In this document: one piece after another, positions 27,815 to 36,336 of the stretch | How the letters are laid out: each line of letters starts with the position of its first letter | Position numbering within the stretch: position 1 is the stretch's first letter | Source of the DNA: Candidatus Zhuqueibacterota bacterium | GTDB taxonomy: Bacteria > Zhuqueibacterota > Zhuqueibacteria > Residuimicrobiales > Residuimicrobiaceae | Direction: 5' to 3' | DNA: 45,484 nt | Assembly: GCA_963169875.1 (NCBI GenBank) | Contig: CAUJEL010000001.1 | Span: 1-45,484 of the forward strand | Program-made: the position numbers and the translations under genes | Notes under the pieces: generated by a model | Told to the model about the DNA's origin: nothing | The model's database searches: none | What the model saw: the letters and a program-made list of their open reading frames with translations, nothing else

Positions 27815-29395
27815 ATGAAGAATGATTACGATTACATCATCGTGGGTTCCGGTTTTGGCGGCAGCGTCGCAGCGCTGCGCCTGGCGGAAAAAGGCTATCG
27901 CGTGGCGGTCATCGAACGCGGCCGTCGTTTTGCAGCGGAGGATTATGCCACGACCAATTGGCAGTTGCACAGGTGGTTGTGGAATCCGGCACTCTTTTGC
28001 ACGGGCATTCAGGAACTGACCTTTTTGCGCGAGGCCATGATCCTGAGCGGTGCCGGCGTCGGTGGCGGCAGTCTGGTTTATGCCGCTGTTCTCCTGGAAC
28101 CGCCCGCCGCCTTTTACCAGGATCCGCAATGGGCCGGCATGAAAGATTGGCAGAAAACCCTGCAGCCGTTTTATCAACTGGCGCGCAAGATGCTCGGCGT
28201 TGCCCCCAATCCAAAATCCTGGCGCAGCGATGAACTCTTGCGAGAATATGCGCAGGATATCGGGCGGCTGGACCATTTCCGTCCCACCGAAGTGGGCGTT
28301 TATTTCGGCGATCCTGATGCCGAAACCCCGGATCCCTATTTCAATGGCGCAGGTCCCGCGCGCCGCGGCTGCGACCATTCCGGCCGCTGCATGGTGGGCT
28401 GCCGCACCGGCGGCAAAAATTCACTGGACCGCAACTACCTCTATCTCGCTGAAAAATTGGGCGCGACGATCATAGCCGGGACCACCGTGACCCTGATCGA
28501 AAGGCCATCAGAAGACGGGTACCGTCTCACCATGAAGCCCTCGTGGGGCTGGCCGCGGCCGGCGAGACAATTGACGGCCAAAGGCGTGGTGCTGGCCGCG
28601 GGCGCTCTGGGCAGCAACCGCCTCCTCATGCATTGCAAGCACAAAGGCACGCTGCCAAAAATTTCATCGCAACTGGGCCAGACGGTGCGCACCAACAGTG
28701 AAATTTTGCTCGGCGTGCAAAGCAGGGATGGGGAAAATCGCTTCTGCGATGGCATCGCCATCACTTCCAGCCTCTTCGTCGATGAACATACCCACATCGA
28801 GCCGGTGCGCTATCCCGAAGGATCGGATGCGATGTTCTGGCTCTCCGGCCTCCTCACCGATGGGGGGTCGCGCTGGGTGCGGCCGCTGCGATTTTTCAAA
28901 CAGTGTTTGCGTCATCCCATCGAAGCATTAAAAAATATCTATCCATTCGGCTGGGCGCGCAAGACCATGATCCTGCTGGTGATGCAGACTTTCGACAACA
29001 AAATGGCTTTCGCCTACAAGCGCCGTTGGCTCATGCCCTGGCGGCGGCGCCTGGGCAGCAGTGGCGCCAACAGCACCATTCCCACTTATATCCCGCAAGC
29101 CAACACAGCGGCCCGGGCCATTGCTGAGAAAATCAACGGCACCGCCAAAAGCGCCATGCCCGAAGTGCTCTTCAATATGCCGCTGACCGCCCACATCATG
29201 GGGGGATGCGTCATCGGTAAAGATGCGGATCACGGGGTGATCGATGATAAATGCCAGGTGTTCGGCTATGATGATATGTATGTCGTCGATGGCGCGGCCA
29301 TCCCGGCTAACCTTGGCGTCAATCCCAGCCTGACCATCACCGCGCTGGCCGAATACGCCATGAGCCGGATTCCAGCAACCACTGAAAGGGGATGA
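27815..29395 (+). CDS. GMC-family FAD oxidoreductase (cholesterol-oxidase-like)
   Basis: A 526-residue flavoprotein that oxidises an alcohol. The dinucleotide-binding fold is at the N-terminus (YDYIIVGSGFGGSVAALRLAEKGYRVAVIERG). GAGVGGGSLVYA is the FAD-contact region, GCDHSGRCMVGCRTGGKNSLDRNYL a cysteine-rich segment typical of the cholesterol-oxidase branch, and the C-terminal AHIMGGC...MYVVDGAAIPANLGVNPSLTITALAEYA the conserved GMC_oxred_C block with the active-site His and Asn. There is no signal peptide. The frame is open upstream to 27605, but the ATG at 27815 is where homology begins. Four bases separate it from the aldehyde dehydrogenase gene, so the two enzymes probably act in sequence: alcohol to aldehyde to acid. 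Confidence 0.88.
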   Translation: MKNDYDYIIVGSGFGGSVAALRLAEKGYRVAVIERGRRFAAEDYATTNWQLHRWLWNPALFCTGIQELTFLREAMILSGAGVGGGSLVYAAVLLEPPAAFYQDPQWAGMKDWQKTLQPFYQLARKMLGVAPNPKSWRSDELLREYAQDIGRLDHFRPTEVGVYFGDPDAETPDPYFNGAGPARRGCDHSGRCMVGCRTGGKNSLDRNYLYLAEKLGATIIAGTTVTLIERPSEDGYRLTMKPSWGWPRPARQLTAKGVVLAAGALGSNRLLMHCKHKGTLPKISSQLGQTVRTNSEILLGVQSRDGENRFCDGIAITSSLFVDEHTHIEPVRYPEGSDAMFWLSGLLTDGGSRWVRPLRFFKQCLRHPIEALKNIYPFGWARKTMILLVMQTFDNKMAFAYKRRWLMPWRRRLGSSGANSTIPTYIPQANTAARAIAEKINGTAKSAMPEVLFNMPLTAHIMGGCVIGKDADHGVIDDKCQVFGYDDMYVVDGAAIPANLGVNPSLTITALAEYAMSRIPATTERG

Positions 29396-29399
29396 ACGC

Positions 29400-31022
29400 G
29401 TGCAACCTTCCATTTTGCAGGAAACAGAATTTGTAACGTTTTTGAGAAGCATCAATCCGGGCAGCGAAAAAGTGCTGGCGGAGGTCCCGGCGCTGGACAT
29501 TCCCGGCATCGACCGGGTCATCGCGACCGCAAGGTCGTCCTGGCCGTCGTGGAAGAGCCAATCGATCAAGGAAAGGCAAAAGCTTCTGGCAGCTGTTCAG
29601 TATCTTTTAGAGGATCGCAAGCAGCAGATTGCAGAATTGATTGCCATGGAGCAGGGCAAACCTGTGGCTGAAGCCATATCAGCGGAGATCGTGCCTTGTC
29701 TGGCGATTCTCAAATATCTGCATCGAAACGCACATAAAATCTTGCGATCCGAACGCATTCATCATGAAATGATCCTTTTCGCTCACAAGCAGAGCTATTA
29801 TCGTTGGGAACCTTATGGCGTCGTCGGGGTTATTTCCCCCTGGAACTTTCCCTTCTCAGTGCCCTTGCCGCAAATCGCGGCAGCGCTGGTGACCGGCAAT
29901 ACTGTGGTATTCAAACCATCGCCACAGGCGATCCTGGTCGCGCAAGCCATTGTCTCCCTGTTTCAGGATGCGGGTTTTCCCGATGAGGTGGTGCAGTTGG
30001 CGCCTGTTGCGGATGCGGACGCCCCCTATTTCGCTTCGCATCCGGGCATCGATAAAATTCTTTTCACCGGCAGCACCGCGGTCGGCAAGAAGGTCATGGC
30101 TGAGGCGGCGGAGAGCGTCAAATCCGTGGTTCTGGAGCTGGGCGGCAAAGATGCCGCCATTGTCGCCGCGGATGCGGATATTCGCCGCGCTGCCAAAGGG
30201 ATTGTGTGGGGTGCGCTGTTCGGTTCCGGCCAGGTCTGCGCATCGGTGGAGCGCGTTTATGTCGAAAAGGCCGTTGCTGATCAGTTCATAAAAGCATGCC
30301 TGGACGAAATCGCGCAAATTAAAGTGGGTGATCCGTTGGATGCGAATACGGACATGGGCCCGCTCAGCAATCTGCAGCAATTGGAAAAAGTCCTGCTGCA
30401 CATCGACGACGCCGTGGCCAAGGGTGCGCGTTTATTATACGGCGGCAAACGTCTGGATGGACCCGGCTATTTTTTGCTGCCTGCATTGCTCGTTGACGTG
30501 GATCATACCATGAAGGTGATGTGGGAGGAGACGTTTGGCCCGGTATTGGCGATCATGGTGGTGGATGATGTGGAGACGGCGATAGGCATGGCCAATGACA
30601 GCATCTACGGTCTGACCGCTTTTGGCTGGACGCGCAGTCGCCGCCTCGCCGGCAGACTGATGGAAGAATTACAGGCGGGTACGGTGATGATCAATGATGC
30701 CACATCGACCTGGGGGGAACCCCTGGCGCCCTGGACGGGCTTGAAGCAGAGCGGCCTTGGGCATACGCGGTCACCCTATGGTTTACTGGAAATGGTTCAG
30801 CTCAAGTATGTCAGTTATGATGCGGGACGCAATCGCAGCAACCTTTGGTGGTTTCCATATGGAGGCACGGCCAAAGAAATCATGACGCACGCGACCGGTC
30901 TCCTGTACGCCAGGGAAATCAGGGAGCGGTTAAGAGCTTTGTTCAGGTTATTGACATTCAAGCGGTTCATTCTGAGCATGCATTGGCCCGCGGTGATAAA
31001 AAAGCTACACAAACTGTATTAA
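29400..31022 (+). CDS. NAD(P)-dependent aldehyde dehydrogenase with C-terminal amphipathic extension
   Basis: A 540-residue aldehyde dehydrogenase. SPWNFPF holds the catalytic Asn, FTGSTAVGKKV the cofactor loop, LELGGKDAAIV the general-base Glu and GSGQVCASVERVYVE the nucleophilic Cys. EETFGPVLAIM is also conserved. About 45 residues beyond the usual end (LLYAREIRERLRALFRLLTFKRFILSMHW) are basic and hydrophobic, similar in kind to the membrane-associating tails of fatty-aldehyde dehydrogenases. The start is GTG at 29400, eight bases after AAGGGG, and only four bases after the GMC gene. The pair probably oxidises a lipophilic alcohol; the substrate is not known. Confidence 0.9.
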   Translation: MQPSILQETEFVTFLRSINPGSEKVLAEVPALDIPGIDRVIATARSSWPSWKSQSIKERQKLLAAVQYLLEDRKQQIAELIAMEQGKPVAEAISAEIVPCLAILKYLHRNAHKILRSERIHHEMILFAHKQSYYRWEPYGVVGVISPWNFPFSVPLPQIAAALVTGNTVVFKPSPQAILVAQAIVSLFQDAGFPDEVVQLAPVADADAPYFASHPGIDKILFTGSTAVGKKVMAEAAESVKSVVLELGGKDAAIVAADADIRRAAKGIVWGALFGSGQVCASVERVYVEKAVADQFIKACLDEIAQIKVGDPLDANTDMGPLSNLQQLEKVLLHIDDAVAKGARLLYGGKRLDGPGYFLLPALLVDVDHTMKVMWEETFGPVLAIMVVDDVETAIGMANDSIYGLTAFGWTRSRRLAGRLMEELQAGTVMINDATSTWGEPLAPWTGLKQSGLGHTRSPYGLLEMVQLKYVSYDAGRNRSNLWWFPYGGTAKEIMTHATGLLYAREIRERLRALFRLLTFKRFILSMHWPAVIKKLHKLY

Positions 31023-31025
31023 AAA

Positions 31026-31057
31026 TAAAAAGGGGTGGTTCGAAAAAGAACCACCCC
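31026..31057 (-). terminator. Terminator of the fibre-protein gene
   Basis: GGGGTGGTTC (31032-31041) pairs perfectly with GAACCACCCC (31048-31057) around GAAAAA. On the minus strand it is followed by CTTTTTATTTTT, so it ends leftward transcription from the fibre gene (stop at 31083). It may also slow rightward readthrough from the aldehyde dehydrogenase gene. Confidence 0.85.
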
Positions 31058-31082
31058 CGCCTCACACCTATAAATGCTACTG

Positions 31083-33803
31083 TTATTCCTCCTGCCACTC
31101 TTCCAGAAAAGATTCTCCTGTGAGTTCTTCGATCTTTTTGACCAGCTTTTCCATGTTGACCTTGACCACGCGGCCGGTTTTGATGTTTTTAGAGTAATAG
31201 ATCCATTCACCGGTGAGTTCATCATGCGGCGATATCTGCGTACTGTTGCCCTGATCGTCAAGGGCATAGAGTTCGCCGCCGTTTGAATAGATGCCGGATT
31301 CATTAGCAGTTGGATCCACCTTGCCGCCCACGTCGTGTAACATCACCGCTCCAGCCACATTGAGCTTGTAGCGCGGCGACGCAATTCCGATGCCCACATT
31401 ACCATTGCTTTCTGCACCAGTGACCACCAGTCGATGATGCAAAATATTGAAGGGAGAACCGGGCACCCATTCGCGAACCGCAAACAGATCCTGCGTGCTC
31501 GTGGTTTGCCCATCTTCAACCAGCAATTTATAGGTTGGCGTCGAAGTTCCGATGCCGACATTTCCATAGGGCATGACGATGTTTTTGTCTACCGTTGGCC
31601 CGAGCGTGAAGAAGCTGTGAATTTCGAGATCGTCGTTATCATTGGTTCGGAGCGTGGCGCCGGTTGGTCCCTGGCCAGAGAATGATGAATAAAGCCCAAT
31701 GGTTGGTCCCACTGCATTGAAAACTGTTAAATCAACAGGAGGGGTACTTGTGCCAACCCCGACGCGTCCTTTTTCGTAGTAGATGTCCGATCCGTTCTGC
31801 GACCACAGGCTGGTGCCCGAACCCTGTGCGGTGAGGGAGAGCCAACTTGCGCCATCGAATCCCTCAAAATCGCTGCCGGTCCAGCGCATGGTGCCTGCAT
31901 TAAAGGTCGTGGTGGAGGTGGTCATGCCGATGCGCACGGCGCCATCGACATCCAGTTTTTCCAAGGGGGCTGTGGTGCCGATGCCGACTTTGGCCAATGT
32001 ACCGTTCTGACGTTGCATGATGATGTTGCCATAGGAGTAGGGTGGCATGGTGTCTCCGGTGCGGCCGCCATCCAGATAGAGGTCGCCGCCCTGCCCGCTG
32101 GTGCCGAAACCGACACCTCGTCCAGCGTGAATATAGAGATCATAGCCTTTGCCGGCATCGGGACGGGTGACGGCATAGAGCTGTGGCCCTGTGCCTGCTA
32201 CAAGGTGATCACCCAGCGCAATGTTGCCGCGGACGTGGAGGTTTTCCTGCGGATCGGTGGTTCCGATACCGAGGCGGCCGGTGCTGGTGAGCCGCATGCG
32301 TTCGGTGGGTGTTGATCCATTCGAAAAGATCATTTCATCGTAGCGGCTGCCGATGCGGCCGTCTTCGAGGCCATCACCGCCGACGAAGGTGAGGGCTGCT
32401 CCGCCGCTGTTGATGCCGTGATTTTCCAGGCGCAGTACTTCGAGGATGGTGCCATCGAGGGCGCCGCGGACATGGAGGTTGGCGCCGGGCGCCGAGATGC
32501 CGACGCCGACGCGGCCGTCGCTGTAGTAGGTGTCATTGCCGTTTTCGAGCCAGAGCGAAGAGCCGCCGCCGCTGGTGAGGGAGACCCAGCTGCCGCCAAG
32601 ACATCCCTCAAAATCGAGTCCGGTGTACCGGATGGTGCCGTTGAAGGGTCCACCGAAGAGGGTCTCGTTGTTGTTGCCGAGGATCAGCGCGCCGCCGATT
32701 TCCATTTTTTCGCGCGGCATGGAGGTTCCGATGCCGACCTTGCCGCCATCCTCTTCGGTAAGAAGGATGTCTTGATAAGTGAAGGATGTGCTGAATTCGT
32801 CGCGCGCATAGATGTGGAGATCACTGTTGGCGTTGATCATGAATTGGGCGCCGATGGAGGAGAACGGCGGATTGAGAGATCTGTAGAGGCCCAGGGCGGG
32901 CGTGCCGTCCTTGACCACCGAGAGCTGTTCGCGCGGGACCAGGGTGCCGATGCCTGTTTTTGAAGTGGTGACGATATTCTGCGGCACGATCGGTCCTGCG
33001 GGACTGGACTGCAGTTGTGTGACAATTTCCAGATCGTTATTGGTATTGATGGAAAAGATGGCGCCATTGGGCGTGCCATCCATGAAGCCGCTGAGCAGGC
33101 TCAAGTAGCCGGTCTTGTCGCTGCCCATGACGGTGAGTTGATGGCTCAGCTGCGACGTGCCGACGCCGACTTTGCCGTCGCTGTAATGAATGCCATCGGT
33201 GACATCAAGCCATTGACTGGCGCCACCCGCGCCCGCTGTCAGCGATACCCAGCCGCTCGGGATGTACCCTTCGAAATCAGTGCCATTGTAGCGGATGGTG
33301 CCGGGCAGATAGCCGGTGTAGGCGGAAGCAACATTCTGCAGGCGCATGGCCCCTGCGATGTCCAGTTTGGCCTGGGGATCCGATGTGCCAATGCCGACGC
33401 GGGCTGCCATCCCAGTGGCGCTTGCCATTACGACATGACCGTAATTGTAGATGGGCATGGGATCTCCCTGGCGGCCGCCTTCCAGGTAGAGATTGCCGCC
33501 AAAACTGCTGGTGCCAAATCCCATGCCTTTTCCGGCTCTGATGGTGAGGCTGTAGCCCAGTCCTTCATCTTCGCGATCGCTGACATAAATCATGCGATCG
33601 CTGGCTTCCTTGAGCCGGTTGCTGAGGATGATGTCGCCCATGACGTCCAGCTTATCCTGAGGCGCGAAAGGCCCGATGCCAACCGCTCCGTCCTGAGTCA
33701 CAGTCATCAGCGTATTATCTTCTGAATTTTTGATGAGCATTTGCGCTGACGCCAGTGATGCCAGACAGAGGATGAAAACAACAAATCGTAGTCTTTTGAA
33801 CAT
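31083..33803 (-). CDS. Secreted repetitive fibre-like protein with VGIGT repeats
   Basis: A 906-residue secreted protein. A signal peptide (MFKRLRFVVFILCLASLASA) is followed by eleven copies of a beta-repeat, consensus VGIGT-x-x-P-x-x-KLxVxG, spaced irregularly. This repeat occurs in trimeric tail-fibre-like surface proteins of FCB and other bacteria. Longer modules containing GTIRY-x-G-x-DFEG, W-[VL]-SLT and YSDG-[KR]-VGVG occur three times, and residues 57-216 and 528-686 are duplicates. The C-terminus has a short charged helix (MEKLVKKIEELTGESF) but no recognisable S74 intramolecular chaperone. The start is the ATG at 33801-33803, preceded by GGGAGGAG; the open frame continues 29 residues upstream without signal-peptide features. 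Function is unknown; a cell-surface or extracellular filament role is inferred. Confidence 0.8.
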   Translation of the reverse strand: MFKRLRFVVFILCLASLASAQMLIKNSEDNTLMTVTQDGAVGIGPFAPQDKLDVMGDIILSNRLKEASDRMIYVSDREDEGLGYSLTIRAGKGMGFGTSSFGGNLYLEGGRQGDPMPIYNYGHVVMASATGMAARVGIGTSDPQAKLDIAGAMRLQNVASAYTGYLPGTIRYNGTDFEGYIPSGWVSLTAGAGGASQWLDVTDGIHYSDGKVGVGTSQLSHQLTVMGSDKTGYLSLLSGFMDGTPNGAIFSINTNNDLEIVTQLQSSPAGPIVPQNIVTTSKTGIGTLVPREQLSVVKDGTPALGLYRSLNPPFSSIGAQFMINANSDLHIYARDEFSTSFTYQDILLTEEDGGKVGIGTSMPREKMEIGGALILGNNNETLFGGPFNGTIRYTGLDFEGCLGGSWVSLTSGGGSSLWLENGNDTYYSDGRVGVGISAPGANLHVRGALDGTILEVLRLENHGINSGGAALTFVGGDGLEDGRIGSRYDEMIFSNGSTPTERMRLTSTGRLGIGTTDPQENLHVRGNIALGDHLVAGTGPQLYAVTRPDAGKGYDLYIHAGRGVGFGTSGQGGDLYLDGGRTGDTMPPYSYGNIIMQRQNGTLAKVGIGTTAPLEKLDVDGAVRIGMTTSTTTFNAGTMRWTGSDFEGFDGASWLSLTAQGSGTSLWSQNGSDIYYEKGRVGVGTSTPPVDLTVFNAVGPTIGLYSSFSGQGPTGATLRTNDNDDLEIHSFFTLGPTVDKNIVMPYGNVGIGTSTPTYKLLVEDGQTTSTQDLFAVREWVPGSPFNILHHRLVVTGAESNGNVGIGIASPRYKLNVAGAVMLHDVGGKVDPTANESGIYSNGGELYALDDQGNSTQISPHDELTGEWIYYSKNIKTGRVVKVNMEKLVKKIEELTGESFLEEWQEE
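31746..32222 (-). repeat. Internal duplication within the fibre gene (second copy; first copy 33156-33635)
   Basis: The proteins coded by 31746-32222 and 33156-33635 align through the shared blocks GYxLxIxAGxGxGFGTSxxGGxLYLxGGRxGDxMPxYxYG, VGIGT, GT[IM]R[YW], SDFEG/TDFEG and W[VL]SLTA. A partial third copy lies at 32481-32693. This indicates growth of the gene by module duplication. Confidence 0.75.
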
Positions 33804-34055
33804 GTCAAGCTCCTCCCAAAAAGACCATTTTAGAGTTAAGTTTGAAATATTTAAAGGGATTTTACCTTTTGCGCACATTGAACGTGTCACATAACTATGT
33901 CATTTTACCTGATTGCGTAACTTAAAATACTACCTTTTTTAAGAAGGAACAGTATAATTTCAATAATAATAACATATCTTTTTTCACCCTATCCCTTCAT
34001 TTGCAATTTTTAGGCCAGTTGTGAATGTTGAAAATGGAAATTGCAAACGCAGTGA
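33804..34055. other. Divergent upstream region of the fibre and HAD genes
   Basis: AT-rich. It holds the ribosome site of the fibre gene (33810-33817) and an inverted repeat ACATA-AC-TATGT (33889-33900). I cannot fix the fibre-gene promoter. Confidence 0.4.
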
Positions 34056-34084
34056 TTGGTGTTTAACTGCAAAATGTGTATCTT
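34056..34084 (+). promoter_or_regulatory. Candidate promoter of the HAD phosphatase gene
   Basis: TTGGTG (34056-34061), a 17-base spacer, TATCTT (34079-34084), about 32 bases before the start codon. Confidence 0.5.
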
Positions 34085-34116
34085 TATGTAATTTAATTTA
34101 AAGCGGAGAAGAACGG

Positions 34117-34686
34117 ATGATCGATACACGCGCACGGGCATTAATATTCGATTGCGATGGCACACTGGTGGACTCGATGCCCCTTCATATTGCGGCATGG
34201 TGTGAGACCTTTGAAAGGCATGGCTTGCACATTGTTGCGAAGGACATTGATGATTTTGCGGGCAAGCCCAGCGAAGAGGTGGCGCGCTGCATTGCCCGGC
34301 GTTATCAAAAAGAACTGAATGTTCGCAGTATAGCGGATGAAAAAAATGAAAGGGTCACGGCGCAATTGGCGCACGTGAAACCCATCGAGCCTGTGGTGAG
34401 AATCGTGCGAGAATACACGGGCAGACTGCCTATGGCAGTGGTGAGCGGCAGCCGCCGCAATATTGTTGACATGGAGCTGCGGGCTGTCGGTCTATTGCCT
34501 AGTTTTGCGGTGATCATCACACCCGAGGACGGGTATCCGAGCAAACCGTCACCGGTTCCATTTTTGGCGGCTGCGCGTTTTTTGCAGGTGCAACCCGAAT
34601 TTTGCCAGGTTTTTGAGGATGGTGAATCGGGATTACAGGGCGCCCGGGCAGCCGGCATGATAGCGACCGATATTCGCGCCTGGTGA
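34117..34686 (+). CDS. HAD-superfamily phosphatase, YqaB/beta-phosphoglucomutase-like
   Basis: A 189-residue soluble hydrolase. Motif I is FDCDGTLVDSMP with nucleophile Asp12 and acid/base Asp14; the small helical cap follows (about 18-85); motif II is VVSGS; motif III is the lysine of SKPSPVPFL; motif IV is FEDGESGLQGA. DGTLVDSMPLHIAAW resembles the YqaB group that dephosphorylates sugar phosphates such as fructose 1-phosphate; the substrate here is not determined. GGAGAA lies six bases before the ATG. It is convergent with the NUDIX gene, 17 bases between stops. Confidence 0.88.
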   Translation: MIDTRARALIFDCDGTLVDSMPLHIAAWCETFERHGLHIVAKDIDDFAGKPSEEVARCIARRYQKELNVRSIADEKNERVTAQLAHVKPIEPVVRIVREYTGRLPMAVVSGSRRNIVDMELRAVGLLPSFAVIITPEDGYPSKPSPVPFLAAARFLQVQPEFCQVFEDGESGLQGARAAGMIATDIRAW

Positions 34687-34703
34687 GGGAATAACCGCTG
34701 ACC

Positions 34704-35288
34704 TTACACGCCCGGTTGGGACAAAAGCCATTGCAAAGTTATCAGCGACTTGCCGTCTTCCATTTGATGATCAGCGAGCATGCGCCGGATTTCGTCCCAG
34801 CTTTTAACTTCGACTTTAATATCTTCATGTTCATGGGGTAATCCTCCACCGGCATGGTTGCGTTTTGCCAGTCGGATGTCTGCGGCGAACAGATAGATGC
34901 GTTCAGAAAAGGCGCCCGGGCTGGGGTAAATTTTACCCAATGGGATGAGATCCCCGATTTGAATGGCATACCCTGTTTCCTCTTCTACTTCACGCACGGC
35001 GGTGCTTTCGGGTGTTTCGCCGTGGTCGATGACGCCGGCGACGATTTCCAGGGGCCAGCCTTGCTCAGGGTCAACACTATAAACCGGAAAACGAAATTGC
35101 CGCACCAGAAGAACGGTCCGGTCCGCAGTGTTAAAAATCAGCACGGCGACAGCATCACCGCGATGGACCACGAGCCGGTGCACAGGTTCGCTCAGGGTGC
35201 CATCAAATTTTTCAAACTGCACTTCGACCTGACGCAGCGAGATAAAGCCCGTGAATAGATCACGCATCGTTAGAATTTTGGCTCTCAC
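34704..35288 (-). CDS. NUDIX hydrolase, ADP-ribose/GDP-sugar pyrophosphatase type
   Basis: A 194-residue enzyme that cleaves nucleoside diphosphate linkages. The NUDIX box is at 85-107 with G-x5-E-x7-REVEEETG. The N-terminus (RAKILTMRDLFTGFISLRQVEVQFEKFDG) and VHRGDAVAVLIFN...VLLVRQFRFPVY are typical of the ADP-ribose/GDP-mannose pyrophosphatase group. The open frame begins at 35345, but a GTG at 35288 has AAAGGA five bases upstream and starts where family members start, so I prefer it. The gene is divergent from the AMP nucleosidase gene, another nucleotide-recycling enzyme. Confidence 0.9.
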   Translation of the reverse strand: MRAKILTMRDLFTGFISLRQVEVQFEKFDGTLSEPVHRLVVHRGDAVAVLIFNTADRTVLLVRQFRFPVYSVDPEQGWPLEIVAGVIDHGETPESTAVREVEEETGYAIQIGDLIPLGKIYPSPGAFSERIYLFAADIRLAKRNHAGGGLPHEHEDIKVEVKSWDEIRRMLADHQMEDGKSLITLQWLLSQPGV

Positions 35289-35392
35289 ACAGTTCCTTTC
35301 ACTAGTGCGCATTAAATTACAGAGAGATTCGGACAAATGCAACAATTATGCATGGAAGGTGTGGACAAAGGGATCCTGTAGAAAGTTAAGCC

Positions 35393-35422
35393 TTGCATTT
35401 CATCCATAACAATTCGTATCTT
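35393..35422 (+). promoter_or_regulatory. Candidate promoter of the amn operon
   Basis: TTGCAT (35393-35398), an 18-base spacer, TATCTT (35417-35422); leader about 29 bases. Confidence 0.45.
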
Positions 35423-35457
35423 TTGGAGCTGAAATTTAACTTAACTTTCAAGGTCCT

Positions 35458-36279
35458 ATGAACAGCGATTATACGTTTCCGTTTCAAAACAACATGATAT
35501 ACAACAATCCCGACAAGCGCAAGATCGCAGAAGATATGCTGGAGCGCTACACGGGATCTGATCTGGGCGATTTTCAGAAAAACATCATTCTCACCAATTT
35601 TCAAAAATATTTACATGTTTTTAGTGAACGTTCCTCAGCGGACCTGCAACATGGCTCCGCGTTTTCCGCGGTGCACAGTCCCAAGGATAACATCAGCATG
35701 GTGGATTTTAAAATCGGTGCGCCGACGGCCGCCCTGATCATCGAAATGCTGAGTGTGGTCGAGCCTCAGGCGGTTCTCTTCCTCGGCATGTGCGGCGGAC
35801 TGCATCGTTCTCTCAAAGTGGGCGACTTTATTCTGCCGATGGCGGCCATTCGCGATGAAGGAGTCAGCGGGCACTTTATCCCGCCACAGGTGCCTTCTCT
35901 GCCGACTTTCAAAATACAAAAATTTATCAGTTCGATCATCGTCGAACATCAACTGGATTATCGCACCGGGGTGGTCCATACCACGGATTACCGCTTCTGG
36001 GAATTTGACGATACCTTCAAGCGCATCCTTTATGAAGAACGGGCCATCGCCATTGACATGGAGTGCTCATCCCTGTTTTCTGTCGGATTCGTCAGCAAGG
36101 TGCCCATCGGTGCGTTGCTGCTGGTTTCCGATTTGCCGCTGCAAAAAGGGGGGATAAAAACCAAGGAATCCTCCAAACAGGTATTCGCCGCTTTCACAGA
36201 GAAGCATATCCAGATCGGCATTGAATCAATGATCGAAATTCAGAAGCGTGGTGAGCACATCCGCCACTATCGTTGGTAG
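35458..36279 (+). CDS. amn: AMP nucleosidase (Bacteroidota-type)
   Basis: A 273-residue nucleoside-phosphorylase-fold enzyme expected to split AMP into adenine and ribose 5-phosphate. ERYTGSDLGDFQKNIILTNFQKYLHVF at the N-terminus, VLFLGMCGGLHRSLKVGDFILPMAAIRDEGVSGHFIPPQVPSLP, DYRTGVVHTTDYRFWEFDD, AIDMECSSLFSVGF and GALLLVSDLPL match the short AMP nucleosidases of Bacteroidota, which lack the extra N-terminal domain of the E. coli enzyme. The base-binding Asp is in LVSDLP and the ribose-contacting Glu in DMEC. The ribosome site is weak (AAGG). The next gene follows after 57 bases on the same strand. Confidence 0.88.
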   Translation: MNSDYTFPFQNNMIYNNPDKRKIAEDMLERYTGSDLGDFQKNIILTNFQKYLHVFSERSSADLQHGSAFSAVHSPKDNISMVDFKIGAPTAALIIEMLSVVEPQAVLFLGMCGGLHRSLKVGDFILPMAAIRDEGVSGHFIPPQVPSLPTFKIQKFISSIIVEHQLDYRTGVVHTTDYRFWEFDDTFKRILYEERAIAIDMECSSLFSVGFVSKVPIGALLLVSDLPLQKGGIKTKESSKQVFAAFTEKHIQIGIESMIEIQKRGEHIRHYRW

Positions 36280-36336
36280 AAATTTTCTCACTGGATCTTG
36301 CATTATCCATATTGCCAGAACGATCAAGGAGAGCTT

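Noticed and set aside
31083-33803. Prophage tail-fibre gene
   Set aside because: The VGIGT repeats recall tail fibres, but there is a signal peptide and no other phage gene nearby; a bacterial surface protein is more likely.
31083-33803. CRISPR-like repetition
   Set aside because: The repeats are degenerate, unevenly spaced and in frame within one protein; no array of identical repeats with unique spacers exists in the window.
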